DNA of 64,000 bases from NCBI GenBank assembly GCA_964480455.1, contig CAYZQI010000007.1, forward strand, positions 1 through 64,000, given 5' to 3'. A program made the translations under genes and the position numbers. The first letter of the stretch is position 1, and each line of letters begins with the position of its first letter. The notes below the pieces were generated by a model, which was not told where the DNA came from, did not search any database, and saw nothing but the letters and a program-made list of their open reading frames with translations. Below, in pieces: positions 43,907 to 54,060 of the stretch. This stretch comes from JAABSX01 sp964480455. GTDB taxonomy: Bacteria; Bacteroidota; Bacteroidia; Cytophagales; Microscillaceae.

Positions 43907-43995
43907 CTTGTATGTATTAGAAAGTTGAAGGAGAAGCATTAGGCATTCTCCGATTCTACACATAAAGAACACCTATCACCCGTCAAAAAAAGAGA

Positions 43996-45321
43996 TTATC
44001 CAAACAAGTTCATCACAGATTTTTTACCCTTTTTACTCATTAGATTCATTTTTTTAATCATTTTTTGCATTTCTCCAAACTGTTTTAAGAGTACATTTAC
44101 ATCTTGTACACTTGTGCCGCTACCTTTGGCTACTCTTTTTTTACGATTTGCGTCTAAAATAGAAGGGTTTTCACGCTCTTTGGGGGTCATAGATTGTATA
44201 ATAGCCTCAGTAGCCTTGAATGTATCTTCGTCTATTTCTACATCTTTGAGCATTTTGCTCATACCTGGCAGCATAGAAATTGTATCTTTGATATTGCCCA
44301 TCTTCTTCATTTGATTGATTTGAGATAAGAAATCACTCAGGTCAAATTTATTTTGACGAAGTTTTTGTGAAAGGCGTTTGCTTTCTTCCTCATCAAAGGC
44401 TTCTTGAGCTTTTTCAACTAGCGAAACTACATCACCCATATCCAAGATACGCCTTGCCATTCGGTTGGGATAAAAAATGTCAATGGCATCTAATTTTTCA
44501 CCTGTACCCACAAACTTGATGGGCTTCTCTACCACTGCCCGAATAGAAAGTGCTGCGCCACCACGCGTATCACCGTCTAGCTTAGAAAGCACTACTCCAT
44601 CAAAATTTAGCCGTTCATTAAAAGTCTTGGCAGTATTGACAGCATCTTGCCCTGTCATAGCATCTACCACAAAAAGGGTTTCATCAGGATTAATGGCTTT
44701 TTTGATTTGCTCAATCTCTTGCATCATTTCCTCATCAATGGCAAGCCGACCAGCGGTATCAATGATGACTACGTTTTTTTGATTTTGTTTGGCATATTGA
44801 ATGGCATTTAGGGCAATCTGTACGGGGTTCTTGTTTTCTGGTTCTGTATAAACCTCTACCTCTACTTGCCCCCCTACTACTTTGAGCTGCTCAATGGCTG
44901 CTGGGCGATAGACATCACAAGCTGTGAGTAACACTTGCTTATTTTGCTTTTTGAGAAAACGTGCTAATTTGCCTGAGAATGTAGTTTTACCTGAACCTTG
45001 TAGCCCCGACATCAAAATAATAGCGGGCTTGCTTGTCAGCCTAATGTCTTCTTTTTCACCACCCATGAGCTTGGTCAGCTCATCTTCCACAATCTTAACC
45101 AATAATTCCCCAGGATTAACATTGATAAGCACCTTGCGTCCTAGTGCCTCCTCTTTGATACGGTCGGTTACATCTTTGGCTACCTTGTAGTTTACGTCAG
45201 CATCTACCAAAGCTCTTCTAATTTCTTTTACAGTGGCAGCTACATTGATTTCTGTAATCTTGTGTTTGCCTTTGATGGTTTTGATGGCATTATCAATGCG
45301 GGTAACTAAATTATCAAACAT
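43996..45321 (-). CDS. ffh: signal recognition particle protein
   Basis: A 441-residue SRP54 GTPase that, with 4.5S RNA, brings nascent membrane proteins to FtsY. The NG domain shows the G1 GLQGSGKTTFSGKLARFL, DTAGR and SKLDGDTRGGAALS. The C-terminal M domain is Met-rich (MKKMGNIKDTISMLPGMSKML, and KMIKKMNLMSKKGKKSVMN at the end). Length is typical. A -7 promoter element lies at 45361-45368. Confidence 0.97.
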   Translation of the reverse strand: MFDNLVTRIDNAIKTIKGKHKITEINVAATVKEIRRALVDADVNYKVAKDVTDRIKEEALGRKVLINVNPGELLVKIVEDELTKLMGGEKEDIRLTSKPAIILMSGLQGSGKTTFSGKLARFLKKQNKQVLLTACDVYRPAAIEQLKVVGGQVEVEVYTEPENKNPVQIALNAIQYAKQNQKNVVIIDTAGRLAIDEEMMQEIEQIKKAINPDETLFVVDAMTGQDAVNTAKTFNERLNFDGVVLSKLDGDTRGGAALSIRAVVEKPIKFVGTGEKLDAIDIFYPNRMARRILDMGDVVSLVEKAQEAFDEEESKRLSQKLRQNKFDLSDFLSQINQMKKMGNIKDTISMLPGMSKMLKDVEIDEDTFKATEAIIQSMTPKERENPSILDANRKKRVAKGSGTSVQDVNVLLKQFGEMQKMIKKMNLMSKKGKKSVMNLFG

Positions 45322-45360
45322 AATATTTGTATGGTTATCTTATTTTTTATTTATTCAACT

Positions 45361-45368
45361 CAAATCTA
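45361..45368 (-). promoter_or_regulatory. -7 promoter element of ffh
   Basis: CAAATCTA reads TAGATTTG on the minus strand, 40 bp upstream of the ATG. Confidence 0.45.
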
Positions 45369-45527
45369 ATGAGCAAAAATAAAATTTCTTATTGGCATTT
45401 AAAAGTCTAATTCATTATTTGTAATAAGTTTGAGGCAATATCACTAATAAATGAGTGAATTTTAAAAAAGAATTGCCAAAATCAAAGGCTTAAACATCTT
45501 TGCGTTACAATCAATTTGAGATTGGTA

Positions 45528-45535
45528 TATATTTG
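45528..45535 (+). promoter_or_regulatory. -7 promoter element of Ig-like protein gene
   Basis: TATATTTG, with TTTG at 45499-45502 spaced 25 bp upstream (longer than the usual 17-23). It would give a leader of about 130 nt. Confidence 0.4.
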
Positions 45536-45674
45536 CAAAAGCTTTTGAACGAAGATAAGCGATAAATCTAAAAAATGCGTTAGTACTGTGTAATTAAGGC
45601 ATAAAAGACTTATCAAAGCAATTTTTAGAAAGCCGTATTAATTTTACTGAGCATCTTAAATCAAGTTCCTCATT

Positions 45675-48600
45675 ATGAAATTCACCAACTTTAATAAGAA
45701 TAAAAAACAACTATTGCTATTTTGCATATTCCTTTTCATTGGATATTCACATAGTCAGATAGCTTACGCCCACCCCCCTACCCTTGCTAGCCATTATAAT
45801 TTAGGGAAAAAAAATATATTTTTGGCTTCTATGTTGATTCCTACTGACCCCACCATTAGCATAGCCATACTTCCCAACGACCCCATCACACTCAGTTCAG
45901 GAGAGCTATTTGAGGTACAAGTCTGTCAAGGAAAGCAGTTAAGGCTCGAGGGAAACTCCACAGGCATAGGAAATCTCACCTATGAGTGGAGAGATGTGTT
46001 TACCAATTTTACAGTAGCCACTGGGGCAGTTTTTGAAGGTGCATTGCCCGAAAGTGTCTATGCCCTTTTTGTAACAGACGAAGAGGGAACGGTGCGTTCT
46101 TCAGCTTCAATACAAATTTGCTTGCTCAATACGCCCCCTATCAATGTAAGCATTAGCACAGAAGGAGCTACTACTTTATGTAGCGAAGATGAGGAGGCTT
46201 CGCTCACGCTCACCGCTAATGCAGAAAGCTCGGCAAACAGTCCCTTTTGTGGTGCGCCTCGCTTCAAATACCAATGGTACAAAGATGGGGCATTGCTAGA
46301 AGGTGAAACTCAATCCACACTCACCATTGACAGTGAGGTAGAAAATGAAGGCTTGTATTCTGTAGAAGTATCCAATGATTGTGGCAGTGCTAACTTAGTT
46401 TCTGTTCAGATTAATACTATTCCTGCCGCTCCCGAAGATGTAGCCATTACCTCCCCCACGAATAGTAACGGGGTACTATGTATAGGGCAAAGCATCACAT
46501 TGCAAGCCACTGCCAACAACGGTGTAGATACTTACAGATGGTTCTTAAATGGAGGGGCTACGCCTGTAGGCACGGGTAGTAGCTACACCACAAATATAGA
46601 GGGTAGCTATACTGTAGAAGCAATCAATGGCTGTGGAAGTGCTATCTCTGATATTTTTGAAGTAGAAGTAATCACTACACCTGCTGTGCCTGATGTACTC
46701 AGCTCGCCCATTGACGGCATAGGCTGCAGTACAGAGGGAGTAGTTCTTTTGATTGATAACATTAATAGTAATAATCGCTTAGATACTATCCGCTGGTTCA
46801 AAGACAATGCAATCATACAAGAGCTTGTTTTTCCTTTTTCGCAGGGTGTTAATTTTACAGCTTTTGAGACGGGCACTTACTATGTAGAACTCATTAATAC
46901 TTGCGGTAAAGAAGTTTCCTCCACGGTTGATGTATTCATCACACAGGTACCTACTTTTGCAGCAATAGAAGCTACTCCTTTCAGTACTTTTGCCCCTAAT
47001 TGTGTGCCAGCTATCAATGAAATTACTTTGAGTGTAGATACTGACGGGGAAAATTTAGCTTACGAGTGGTTTTATTCAGCCGATGAAGAAGATTATGTAC
47101 TCATCGAGAACTCATCTTCTATCAATATTACAGCAGCAGGTTATTATAAGGTAGCCCTCTGCAATGCCTGTCTTAGCTGTGAAGAAAACGAAGAGTTGGG
47201 GCTTTCTGATGAGCGAGTTTTCTCGGAAGCTATCTATATCAATGAAATTACAGATGCACCCATACAAGATGTAATTCTTTTTACTGATGAGGCCAATCCT
47301 AGTTGTTTAGGCACACTGACCTTGCAGACCGATGAAGCAGGCACAGGAGCTAGGTATGATTGGTACTTGAATAGTGAGTTATTGGCCACTACTTCTGAGC
47401 CCAGTTTTACGGCTACTGTTTCAGGAATATATAGTTTGATAATCAGCAACGCTTGTGGTTCTTCCAATCTCTCTAACGAACTACCAGTTGAAATAAAATT
47501 ATTTCCTTCTGATGTGCAAATTAGTCCCTCAGGGAGTGAGCTTTTTTGCTACACAGAATTTCCTACTCCTTTCACAATGCAAGCTGCAGCACAAGGTACT
47601 GATTTGAGCTATACTTGGTTTAAAAATGGACAACCTGTTGGTACGGGCAGCACCATCAATGTAGTAAGCTCGGGTACTTATACCGTAAAAGCGAGCAACG
47701 ATTGCGGGGAGGCAACCTCTGCCGCAAAATCTATTAACTTTGAAGTACCTCCCCTACCCCAAAATACCATTTTAGTTGCCGACATTTGTCAAAGTCCAAT
47801 TGAACTTCGTGTGGTTAGCTCAGGCACAAATGCCACTTATCAATGGTTTAGGCGAGTGGGTGCTGGTAGCACCTTGCTTGCCACTACCAACAACGCCAAC
47901 TACCAAGTAACTCAAAATGGTACTTATTTTGCCAAAATAGCCAATGCCTGCAATACTGAAGGGATTTTCACCAATGATGTAGAGGTAGTGATTGGTAATA
48001 CGCTTCCTCTGCCAAGCATTGTGTCAAGCCCCTCACCTACCATAGACCGTATTTGTCAAGGCGAATCGCTCACTTTGCAGGCACAAATTAGCAATGCTAC
48101 TGGATTGACCTACCGTTGGTTTAAAGACAATGTGCTAGTAACAGGTCAGCAGAGTGCTACCTTAGAGGTAAATCAATCGGGTACTTATCGTGTAGAAGTA
48201 TTTTTAGAAAATAACCCTACCTGCTCGCGGCTTTCCTTGCCGTATTTTGTGTTTGTGCGCCCTCAGCCTTCTTTGTTGGTATCGCACCGAGGTCCTTTGG
48301 CATTTTGTGAGGGAGATAGCACCATACTTCGTGCAAATGCTACCATAACGCCCATCAAATATAATTGGTACAAAGACGGAAACTTCGTGCAGAGCAGCAA
48401 CACACTTATTGCTAAAGAAGAAGGGAGCTATCGCCTAGATGCAATTTATAGTGATGCAGTAGTATCATACCCTTGTGCAGAACAGCTTTCGCAAAGTATC
48501 TCAGTAACCACAAGCCCTAGCCCAGTGCCTACCATTGGCTTAGAAGGTGGTATCTTGACTGTGCTAGAGCAAGGTGAAATTTACCAATGGAACCTTAACG

Positions 48601-48989
48601 GCATACCAATTTTAAATGCTAATTCACCTACTTACTTGCCATTGGATTCGGGGCGTTACTCTGTTACACTCGTCAATGCAGTAGGCTGTGCGGGTACTTC
48701 TGAGGAGATAAGCCACCCTGGTACTTACCTGGAAGTTACTCCTTCTATACAAGTAGCCCCCAATCCCAACCAAGGCAGCTTTCATCTCATCATTACGAGC
48801 CAAAGCAGCGCAAGCATACAAATTTTCAATGCTCAAGGGCAGATAGTATTTGAGGAGCAAGAAGTAAATAAAGTAAATAGCATTGCAGGCTATGCCATTG
48901 TAAGGGTCAATCATCTTACACAAGGCTTGTACTACCTGAAAGCAAACTTTGATGGACGCTCGTTGAGCAAAAAGATTGTGGTACAATAG
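45675..48989 (+). CDS. large secreted Ig-like protein with T9SS sorting domain
   Basis: A 1104-residue exported protein. A signal peptide (about 1-32) is followed by roughly ten Ig-like/PKD-like repeats of 80-90 residues, each with a Cys pair and a YxWFxNG or YQWYKDG-type strand and a SGTYTV- or GSYRLD-like strand. The last 80 residues (from IQVAPNPNQGSFHL to LSKKIVVQ) are a type A C-terminal sorting domain recognised by the type IX secretion system. I infer a surface or released adhesin-like protein. It is monocistronic with a long leader. Confidence 0.9.
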   Translation: MKFTNFNKNKKQLLLFCIFLFIGYSHSQIAYAHPPTLASHYNLGKKNIFLASMLIPTDPTISIAILPNDPITLSSGELFEVQVCQGKQLRLEGNSTGIGNLTYEWRDVFTNFTVATGAVFEGALPESVYALFVTDEEGTVRSSASIQICLLNTPPINVSISTEGATTLCSEDEEASLTLTANAESSANSPFCGAPRFKYQWYKDGALLEGETQSTLTIDSEVENEGLYSVEVSNDCGSANLVSVQINTIPAAPEDVAITSPTNSNGVLCIGQSITLQATANNGVDTYRWFLNGGATPVGTGSSYTTNIEGSYTVEAINGCGSAISDIFEVEVITTPAVPDVLSSPIDGIGCSTEGVVLLIDNINSNNRLDTIRWFKDNAIIQELVFPFSQGVNFTAFETGTYYVELINTCGKEVSSTVDVFITQVPTFAAIEATPFSTFAPNCVPAINEITLSVDTDGENLAYEWFYSADEEDYVLIENSSSINITAAGYYKVALCNACLSCEENEELGLSDERVFSEAIYINEITDAPIQDVILFTDEANPSCLGTLTLQTDEAGTGARYDWYLNSELLATTSEPSFTATVSGIYSLIISNACGSSNLSNELPVEIKLFPSDVQISPSGSELFCYTEFPTPFTMQAAAQGTDLSYTWFKNGQPVGTGSTINVVSSGTYTVKASNDCGEATSAAKSINFEVPPLPQNTILVADICQSPIELRVVSSGTNATYQWFRRVGAGSTLLATTNNANYQVTQNGTYFAKIANACNTEGIFTNDVEVVIGNTLPLPSIVSSPSPTIDRICQGESLTLQAQISNATGLTYRWFKDNVLVTGQQSATLEVNQSGTYRVEVFLENNPTCSRLSLPYFVFVRPQPSLLVSHRGPLAFCEGDSTILRANATITPIKYNWYKDGNFVQSSNTLIAKEEGSYRLDAIYSDAVVSYPCAEQLSQSISVTTSPSPVPTIGLEGGILTVLEQGEIYQWNLNGIPILNANSPTYLPLDSGRYSVTLVNAVGCAGTSEEISHPGTYLEVTPSIQVAPNPNQGSFHLIITSQSSASIQIFNAQGQIVFEEQEVNKVNSIAGYAIVRVNHLTQGLYYLKANFDGRSLSKKIVVQ

Positions 48990-49150
48990 CAAATCTTGTC
49001 AAACTGTTGCTTTTGCACTTGGCTTTCTTTTTGCGAAACAAAGATTGCAATAGCTATTTATGCTTATAAGCTAATTCTTTTTTTCTTTATTAAGATGTGC
49101 TAACTAATACTTTTATGGATTTCAAAGTGGTAAACACAATCCAAATAATT

Positions 49151-50392
49151 ATGACAATACTTTCAATAAGATACATTTTTTCCCTTTTTGGTATCTCAAT
49201 AGCTTGGTGCTTCTGCTTTTCTATGCAACTGCAAGCACAAGAGTTAGAAGAAGCTACACTTGCCTTTCAAGAGCAACGCTACGAAACAGCACGCATTATC
49301 TTAGAAAAAATTAACCCCGAAGATATTAAAGCTGAAAGATTAGTCTTCTGGCTACTCAAAGCAAAAGTCTATGCTCTGATTGCAGCAGATATTAGAGGAA
49401 CTTTTAATGGGCAAGATACCGTAGCCTTATTCAAATCTTATAACGCTTATCAAAAGCTTAAAAAAGAGGTCAGCAATAGCACAGAAAGCAGCTACGCTGA
49501 TAGCGCACGCGTGGGGCTAGATAGCCTCCACAAGGTAGCCATTAATATAGCAGGAAATTATTACAAGCAAGCCTACCAAATCACCCGCAACACAGGTACA
49601 TCTACAGATTTACAGACCAACAGCCTCTACAAAGTGGCATTTGAGGCTGCCGAACTTGCCAAAAAACTCAATTTTCAGGATACACTCTCGCATAGCATTG
49701 CTACTTACTCGGCTTTTTTAAGGCAAGACTATCCAAGCTATGTCCGTACTATGAAAGAAATGATAGGAGTCATAGATGATAAAACACTCAAATACCAACG
49801 CTACGAAAATCTCATTGCCACTTGCCGTGATGTCATCAATGATACCCAAGAAACGCTCAATGTATTGGCTCTTGCCTTGAATGATTTTCCTGATGATGAA
49901 AAATTTATTCGAGCACGCATAGACCTCAATGAAAAACTAGGAGAAAATGACGAAAAACTACTTAATGATGCAAAAGCACGTGTAAGAATAAATCCAAACG
50001 ACCCCATCAACTATTTTAACCTTGCCATTGTCTATCAAAGGCTAGGGCAGCATAGCGAAGCACTTGATAATTACCTCAAATGTATCAATCTTGACGCCTC
50101 TAACTTTACAGCAATCTTTAATGTAGGGGGGATTTACTTTAACAAAGGAGTAGAAAAATTACGTAAAATAGATGGACTTACTTTTACAGAATATCAAAAA
50201 GAAGGCAAAGTAATAGAAGAACAAGCAAATGAGAGTTTTCAAGAAGCCTTGTATTATTTTGAGTTACTCTATAAAATGGACGCTACCAACCCTACTATTC
50301 TGAAAAGCCTACAGCAAATTTATCAACGTCTCAAAATGCCTGAAAAAGCCAAAGAAATCAAACTTGTGTTAGAAGAAATGGAAGGACAATGA
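49151..50392 (+). CDS. exported TPR protein
   Basis: About 413 residues from the ATG at 49151, with a signal peptide ending LQAQ. TPR-like helix pairs follow, clearest in PNDPINYFNLAIVYQRLGQH and SNFTAIFNVGGIYFNKG. In-frame starts at 49097 (GTG) and 49115 (ATG) exist, but 49151 gives the best signal peptide. The function is unknown; it probably acts as a periplasmic scaffold. It is followed by a receptor phosphatase and an LRR protein on the same strand. Confidence 0.7.
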   Translation: MTILSIRYIFSLFGISIAWCFCFSMQLQAQELEEATLAFQEQRYETARIILEKINPEDIKAERLVFWLLKAKVYALIAADIRGTFNGQDTVALFKSYNAYQKLKKEVSNSTESSYADSARVGLDSLHKVAINIAGNYYKQAYQITRNTGTSTDLQTNSLYKVAFEAAELAKKLNFQDTLSHSIATYSAFLRQDYPSYVRTMKEMIGVIDDKTLKYQRYENLIATCRDVINDTQETLNVLALALNDFPDDEKFIRARIDLNEKLGENDEKLLNDAKARVRINPNDPINYFNLAIVYQRLGQHSEALDNYLKCINLDASNFTAIFNVGGIYFNKGVEKLRKIDGLTFTEYQKEGKVIEEQANESFQEALYYFELLYKMDATNPTILKSLQQIYQRLKMPEKAKEIKLVLEEMEGQ

Positions 50393-50431
50393 GCAATGAC
50401 AAATTACTCAGCTTCCTACCCCCTGCCGATA

Positions 50432-50456
50432 AAGTTGATGAAAATTTCATCAACTT
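50432..50456. repeat. 25-bp palindrome
   Basis: AAGTTGATGAAA and TTTCATCAACTT around a single central A. It lies between the TPR and receptor-phosphatase genes and could be a terminator stem or an operator. Confidence 0.55.
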
Positions 50457-50566
50457 AATTTTGTTGCTTATCGTATTGAATTTCTGAGGTTAGCAGGCAA
50501 AACGTTTAACAATTTAAGTCTATTTTTGCTTGTAGCTCTAAAATCAATACAAAATGACCAACAAAA

Positions 50567-52360
50567 ATGACCAAGATACGCACTTTTTTTCTCAAACTAC
50601 TCCTACTGCTGGCAGCTTGGGGGCTAAACTTTTCTGTTGAGGCACAAGAAAAGGTCTTCAAGGTGGGGCTTTTTCAAGATAAACCACTTTGTTTTCAAGA
50701 CCATGATGGAGGCTTGAAAGGTATCTACATTGATATACTAGAGCACGTAGCCCTGCAGCAAGGCTGGAAACTAGACTATATCTATGACCCTTCTTTTGAG
50801 AAAAACCTAGAAAATCTGAAAAATGGTAAAATAGACATCATGGTGTCTATTGGTTTCTCCGAAGAACGCACTAAAATCTTTGACTTCAACAAAGAAACTG
50901 TCTTGACCAACTGGGGTGAAGTCTTTGTGCACCGCGATTCTACCTTGCGCTCTATTATCAACTTGGCAAACAAGAAAGTGGCAGTGATGAAAGGTAATAT
51001 CTACTATGAAGGAAACCACGGACTAAAAAGCACCGCCGAGCAATTTAATTTAGACATAGATTTTGTAGAAACTACTTCTTATGAAGAAGTACTCAACCTG
51101 ATAGACCAACAAAAAGTAGATGCTGGGCTTATTAGTGTGCTTTATGGCGATATGCACAAGGCCGAACACGCAGTAGAAGGGACACCCATTGTATTTCACC
51201 CCATAGAGCTAAGATTTGCACTCACTAAGGGCAAGCCCGACAATGACCTTATCATTAAGGCAATTGATGAGGAATTACGTAAAATGATAGACGACCAAAA
51301 TTCTGTCTATTACCAATCGCAAGCAAGATGGCTTAACCGAACTGCAAGCACTACCAACTATAAATGGCTTCTGACTGGCTTGGCTATTTTGGCAAGTGTA
51401 GTAGGTATTCTGATGGCATTGAGCTTTGTGCTCAACCAACAAGTAAAAAAACGAACCATAGAGCTCGTGAAGCGCAACATAGAGATAGAAGACCTCAATA
51501 CTAATCTTGAGTTCAAGGTACAAGAACGCACCACTGAGGTCATTCGTCAAAAAGAAGAAATAGAAGCTAAAAAACACGAATTAGAGCATATCAACAAGCA
51601 CATGCGCGACAGTATCAACTATGCACGCAATATCCAAGAGGCAATCCTGCCTAAACAAACCAAAATCAAAAACTATATCCCTAAGCATTTTGTGTTTTCG
51701 CTGCCAAGAGATATTGTGAGTGGTGATTTTCATTGGTTTTTTCATGATGAGCTATCAGGTAGAAGCCTTCTAGCAGTTGCCGACTGCACAGGGCATGGTG
51801 TACCTGGTGCCTTTATGTCTATGCTCGGTAAATCTTCATTGGATTATATTATTCATGAAAAAGCAGTTTATCGCCCTGCCGAGATTCTCACACACCTGCA
51901 AGCAGACGTGTATAGAACCCTAGAAAACCAAGCCAAAGACGGTATGGATATTGCCGTTTGTAGCTTTGATTTTGAAAACATGGTATTGGAGTTTTCGGGT
52001 GCGCAAAGTTCACTCTTTCTAGTAAGAGGTGGAAAAGTTACAACAATCAAAGGCAATAAATTCCCAATTGGAGGAAGTATAAAACACTACAAAGCTGAGC
52101 GTACTTACGAGCAGCATTGCATAGAACTCCGCCAAGATGATGTAGTTTATCTGAGCTCAGATGGTTTTGCCGACCAATTTGGTGGCCCTGATAACCGTAA
52201 GTATGGAGCAAGAAATTTTAGAGAATTTTTAGAAAAAACCCACCAACTACCTATGGAAACACAAAAAGAGGCTTTTCAAGAAGAACATCTAGCTTGGCGA
52301 GGTAAGCAAAAACAAATTGATGATATTTTAGTAGCTGGTGTAAGGGTATCAAAATCGTAG
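50567..52360 (+). CDS. periplasmic-binding-domain / PP2C (SpoIIE-type) receptor phosphatase
   Basis: A 597-residue one-pass receptor. It has a signal peptide (ending VEAQ), a periplasmic solute-binding protein domain of family 3 (about 27-250: FQDHDGGLKGIYIDILEHVA, KIDIMVSIGFSEERTKIF), a transmembrane helix (about 266-290), a coiled coil (about 295-345) and a SpoIIE-type PP2C phosphatase domain (about 370-595: ADCTGHGVPGAFMSML, YLSSDGFADQFGG). I infer that binding of an amino-acid-like ligand controls dephosphorylation of a cytosolic protein, typically an anti-anti-sigma factor. No such factor is adjacent. Confidence 0.9.
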   Translation: MTKIRTFFLKLLLLLAAWGLNFSVEAQEKVFKVGLFQDKPLCFQDHDGGLKGIYIDILEHVALQQGWKLDYIYDPSFEKNLENLKNGKIDIMVSIGFSEERTKIFDFNKETVLTNWGEVFVHRDSTLRSIINLANKKVAVMKGNIYYEGNHGLKSTAEQFNLDIDFVETTSYEEVLNLIDQQKVDAGLISVLYGDMHKAEHAVEGTPIVFHPIELRFALTKGKPDNDLIIKAIDEELRKMIDDQNSVYYQSQARWLNRTASTTNYKWLLTGLAILASVVGILMALSFVLNQQVKKRTIELVKRNIEIEDLNTNLEFKVQERTTEVIRQKEEIEAKKHELEHINKHMRDSINYARNIQEAILPKQTKIKNYIPKHFVFSLPRDIVSGDFHWFFHDELSGRSLLAVADCTGHGVPGAFMSMLGKSSLDYIIHEKAVYRPAEILTHLQADVYRTLENQAKDGMDIAVCSFDFENMVLEFSGAQSSLFLVRGGKVTTIKGNKFPIGGSIKHYKAERTYEQHCIELRQDDVVYLSSDGFADQFGGPDNRKYGARNFREFLEKTHQLPMETQKEAFQEEHLAWRGKQKQIDDILVAGVRVSKS

Positions 52361-52450
52361 TATAAATGAGATTTTATCCTTTCAAGTACTCAAAACACTT
52401 AAGTTTGATAAAATATCGTTTAACTTAGCGATACCAACAAAAATGAACTT

Positions 52451-53884
52451 ATGAGAAAATACTTGTTTTTTATAGTTTTAATGAGCCTCTGCTATGGGCA
52501 AGCCACCGCACAAAGTGCCAGAGAAGTTGAAGAGAGCTCTTTTTACCTCTCTATGGAAGATGCCTTGCAAAACCCCAGTCAAGTCTATAAACTTGACCTC
52601 ACTTGGCAGTATATGCTAAATGTACCCACAGGAATGGAACAATTTACCAATCTTAGAGAGCTTAACTTAGGCTGGAACAAACTCAGTGTGCTGCCCAAAG
52701 AGCTGCTCCAGCTTGCTAACCTCAAAAAATTAGCCCTCAATAATAATCCACGCCTCAACCTCAAAAAAATACTGACCCAACTCCAAGAGCTACCAAGCCT
52801 TGAAGAACTCAGCATTGGATGGGAAAGTATGACTGAAATCCCCCACGAAATAGTAGGGCTAAAATCACTCAAAGCATTGCAAGTTTTGAGTGACTCTACA
52901 CTGAATACCAATCAGATGTTTTATGAGTTGGCAAATTTGCCCAGACTGCAAAGCCTTACCTTGATGCGCAATAAGTTTTCTTACATTGGAGATAATATAC
53001 GTCTGCTTACTAACCTCAGTGAACTCAACCTAGCTGGCAATCAGCTTACTGAATTGCCTAACCGAATCAGCCAACTAAAAAAAATTCGTCTGTTAAATTT
53101 ACAGGCAAATTTGTTTCAAGATATTCCTGCTAGTATTACGGCCTTCAAAGAGATGATAGAACTCAACCTCTCAGCCAATAGCCTTATTGAGGTGAGTAAC
53201 AAAATAGGTGCATTTGAGAAGCTACAAACACTTGACCTCAGCGAAAATAGTATTAGGGAAATATCTAACCGTCTAACCAATCTTATCAACTTACGTAAGC
53301 TCAATCTCTCGCGCAATGACATACAAGAAATCCCTAAAAATATCAGCAGCCTAGAAAAATTAGAAGAACTTGACCTTAGCTATAACGCTCTCAATGACCT
53401 CCCTGAGGGCATTGCTGATATCAAAACCTTAAAAATCTTTAAAGTTGGAGGAAATCTAAATGTTAATTTTTTGCGTTATTTCAAAGGGCTTTCAGGTACA
53501 GAACACTTCCTAAGACTGGCAGAACTCGACCTGACAGGCAACAAACTTGACTCCCTCCCGCTTACAATTAGCCAAATGAGAAATTTACAAATTTTGCATC
53601 TTTCCAACAATGCCCTGAGCTATGTGGCAGATGAGTTCTCGCGACTCTCTCGGCTGACAGAACTAGATATTGCAGGCAATGAGCTAAGAGAAATCCCATT
53701 GGGAATCATCAACATACCCAATCTGCAAAAATTAGTGCTTGATTTTAATAAAATCAGTAGAATCCCCGATGAAATTGCTAACATGACTGCGCTTAAAGAA
53801 ATCTCTTTACGCTATAATCCGCTTTCAGAAAATGAAGTAAACAAACTACGGAGTATGCTGCCTAATGTACGGATAATCAGATGA
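52451..53884 (+). CDS. secreted leucine-rich-repeat protein
   Basis: A 477-residue protein with a signal peptide (ending ATAQ) and about seventeen leucine-rich repeats of 22-24 residues (pattern LREIPxxIxxLxxLxxLxLSxN). This forms a solenoid for protein binding, probably periplasmic or on the surface. No sorting domain or membrane anchor is seen. It lies 90 bp after the receptor phosphatase gene and may be co-transcribed. Confidence 0.85.
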   Translation: MRKYLFFIVLMSLCYGQATAQSAREVEESSFYLSMEDALQNPSQVYKLDLTWQYMLNVPTGMEQFTNLRELNLGWNKLSVLPKELLQLANLKKLALNNNPRLNLKKILTQLQELPSLEELSIGWESMTEIPHEIVGLKSLKALQVLSDSTLNTNQMFYELANLPRLQSLTLMRNKFSYIGDNIRLLTNLSELNLAGNQLTELPNRISQLKKIRLLNLQANLFQDIPASITAFKEMIELNLSANSLIEVSNKIGAFEKLQTLDLSENSIREISNRLTNLINLRKLNLSRNDIQEIPKNISSLEKLEELDLSYNALNDLPEGIADIKTLKIFKVGGNLNVNFLRYFKGLSGTEHFLRLAELDLTGNKLDSLPLTISQMRNLQILHLSNNALSYVADEFSRLSRLTELDIAGNELREIPLGIINIPNLQKLVLDFNKISRIPDEIANMTALKEISLRYNPLSENEVNKLRSMLPNVRIIR

Positions 53885-54036
53885 TTTTACTAAGTTAATC
53901 TATCATACATACGATTTACCAATAGATAGGCACACATTTATCAAAAGAAGCGCTCTACAAGCCACAAGGTTACGTTGTTTGAGCTCCAAAGTAGGGAATA
54001 ATAATTTTTAAGCTGGTTAATTTTTCAGTATTTTCA

Positions 54037-54055
54037 CAACACCCGTAGGGTGTTG
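54037..54055. terminator. stem-loop between convergent genes
   Basis: A perfect 8-bp stem CAACACCC / GGGTGTTG with a GTA loop, between the LRR and TIGR04282 genes. There is no T tract. Confidence 0.5.
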
Positions 54056-54060
54056 CAGGC

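Larger units (their letters stand above)
45322..45674. other. divergent promoter region of ffh and Ig-like gene
   Basis: 353 bp, no gene seen. It holds minus-strand TAGATTTG (45361-45368) for ffh and plus-strand TATATTTG (45528-45535) for the Ig-like gene. Confidence 0.5.
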
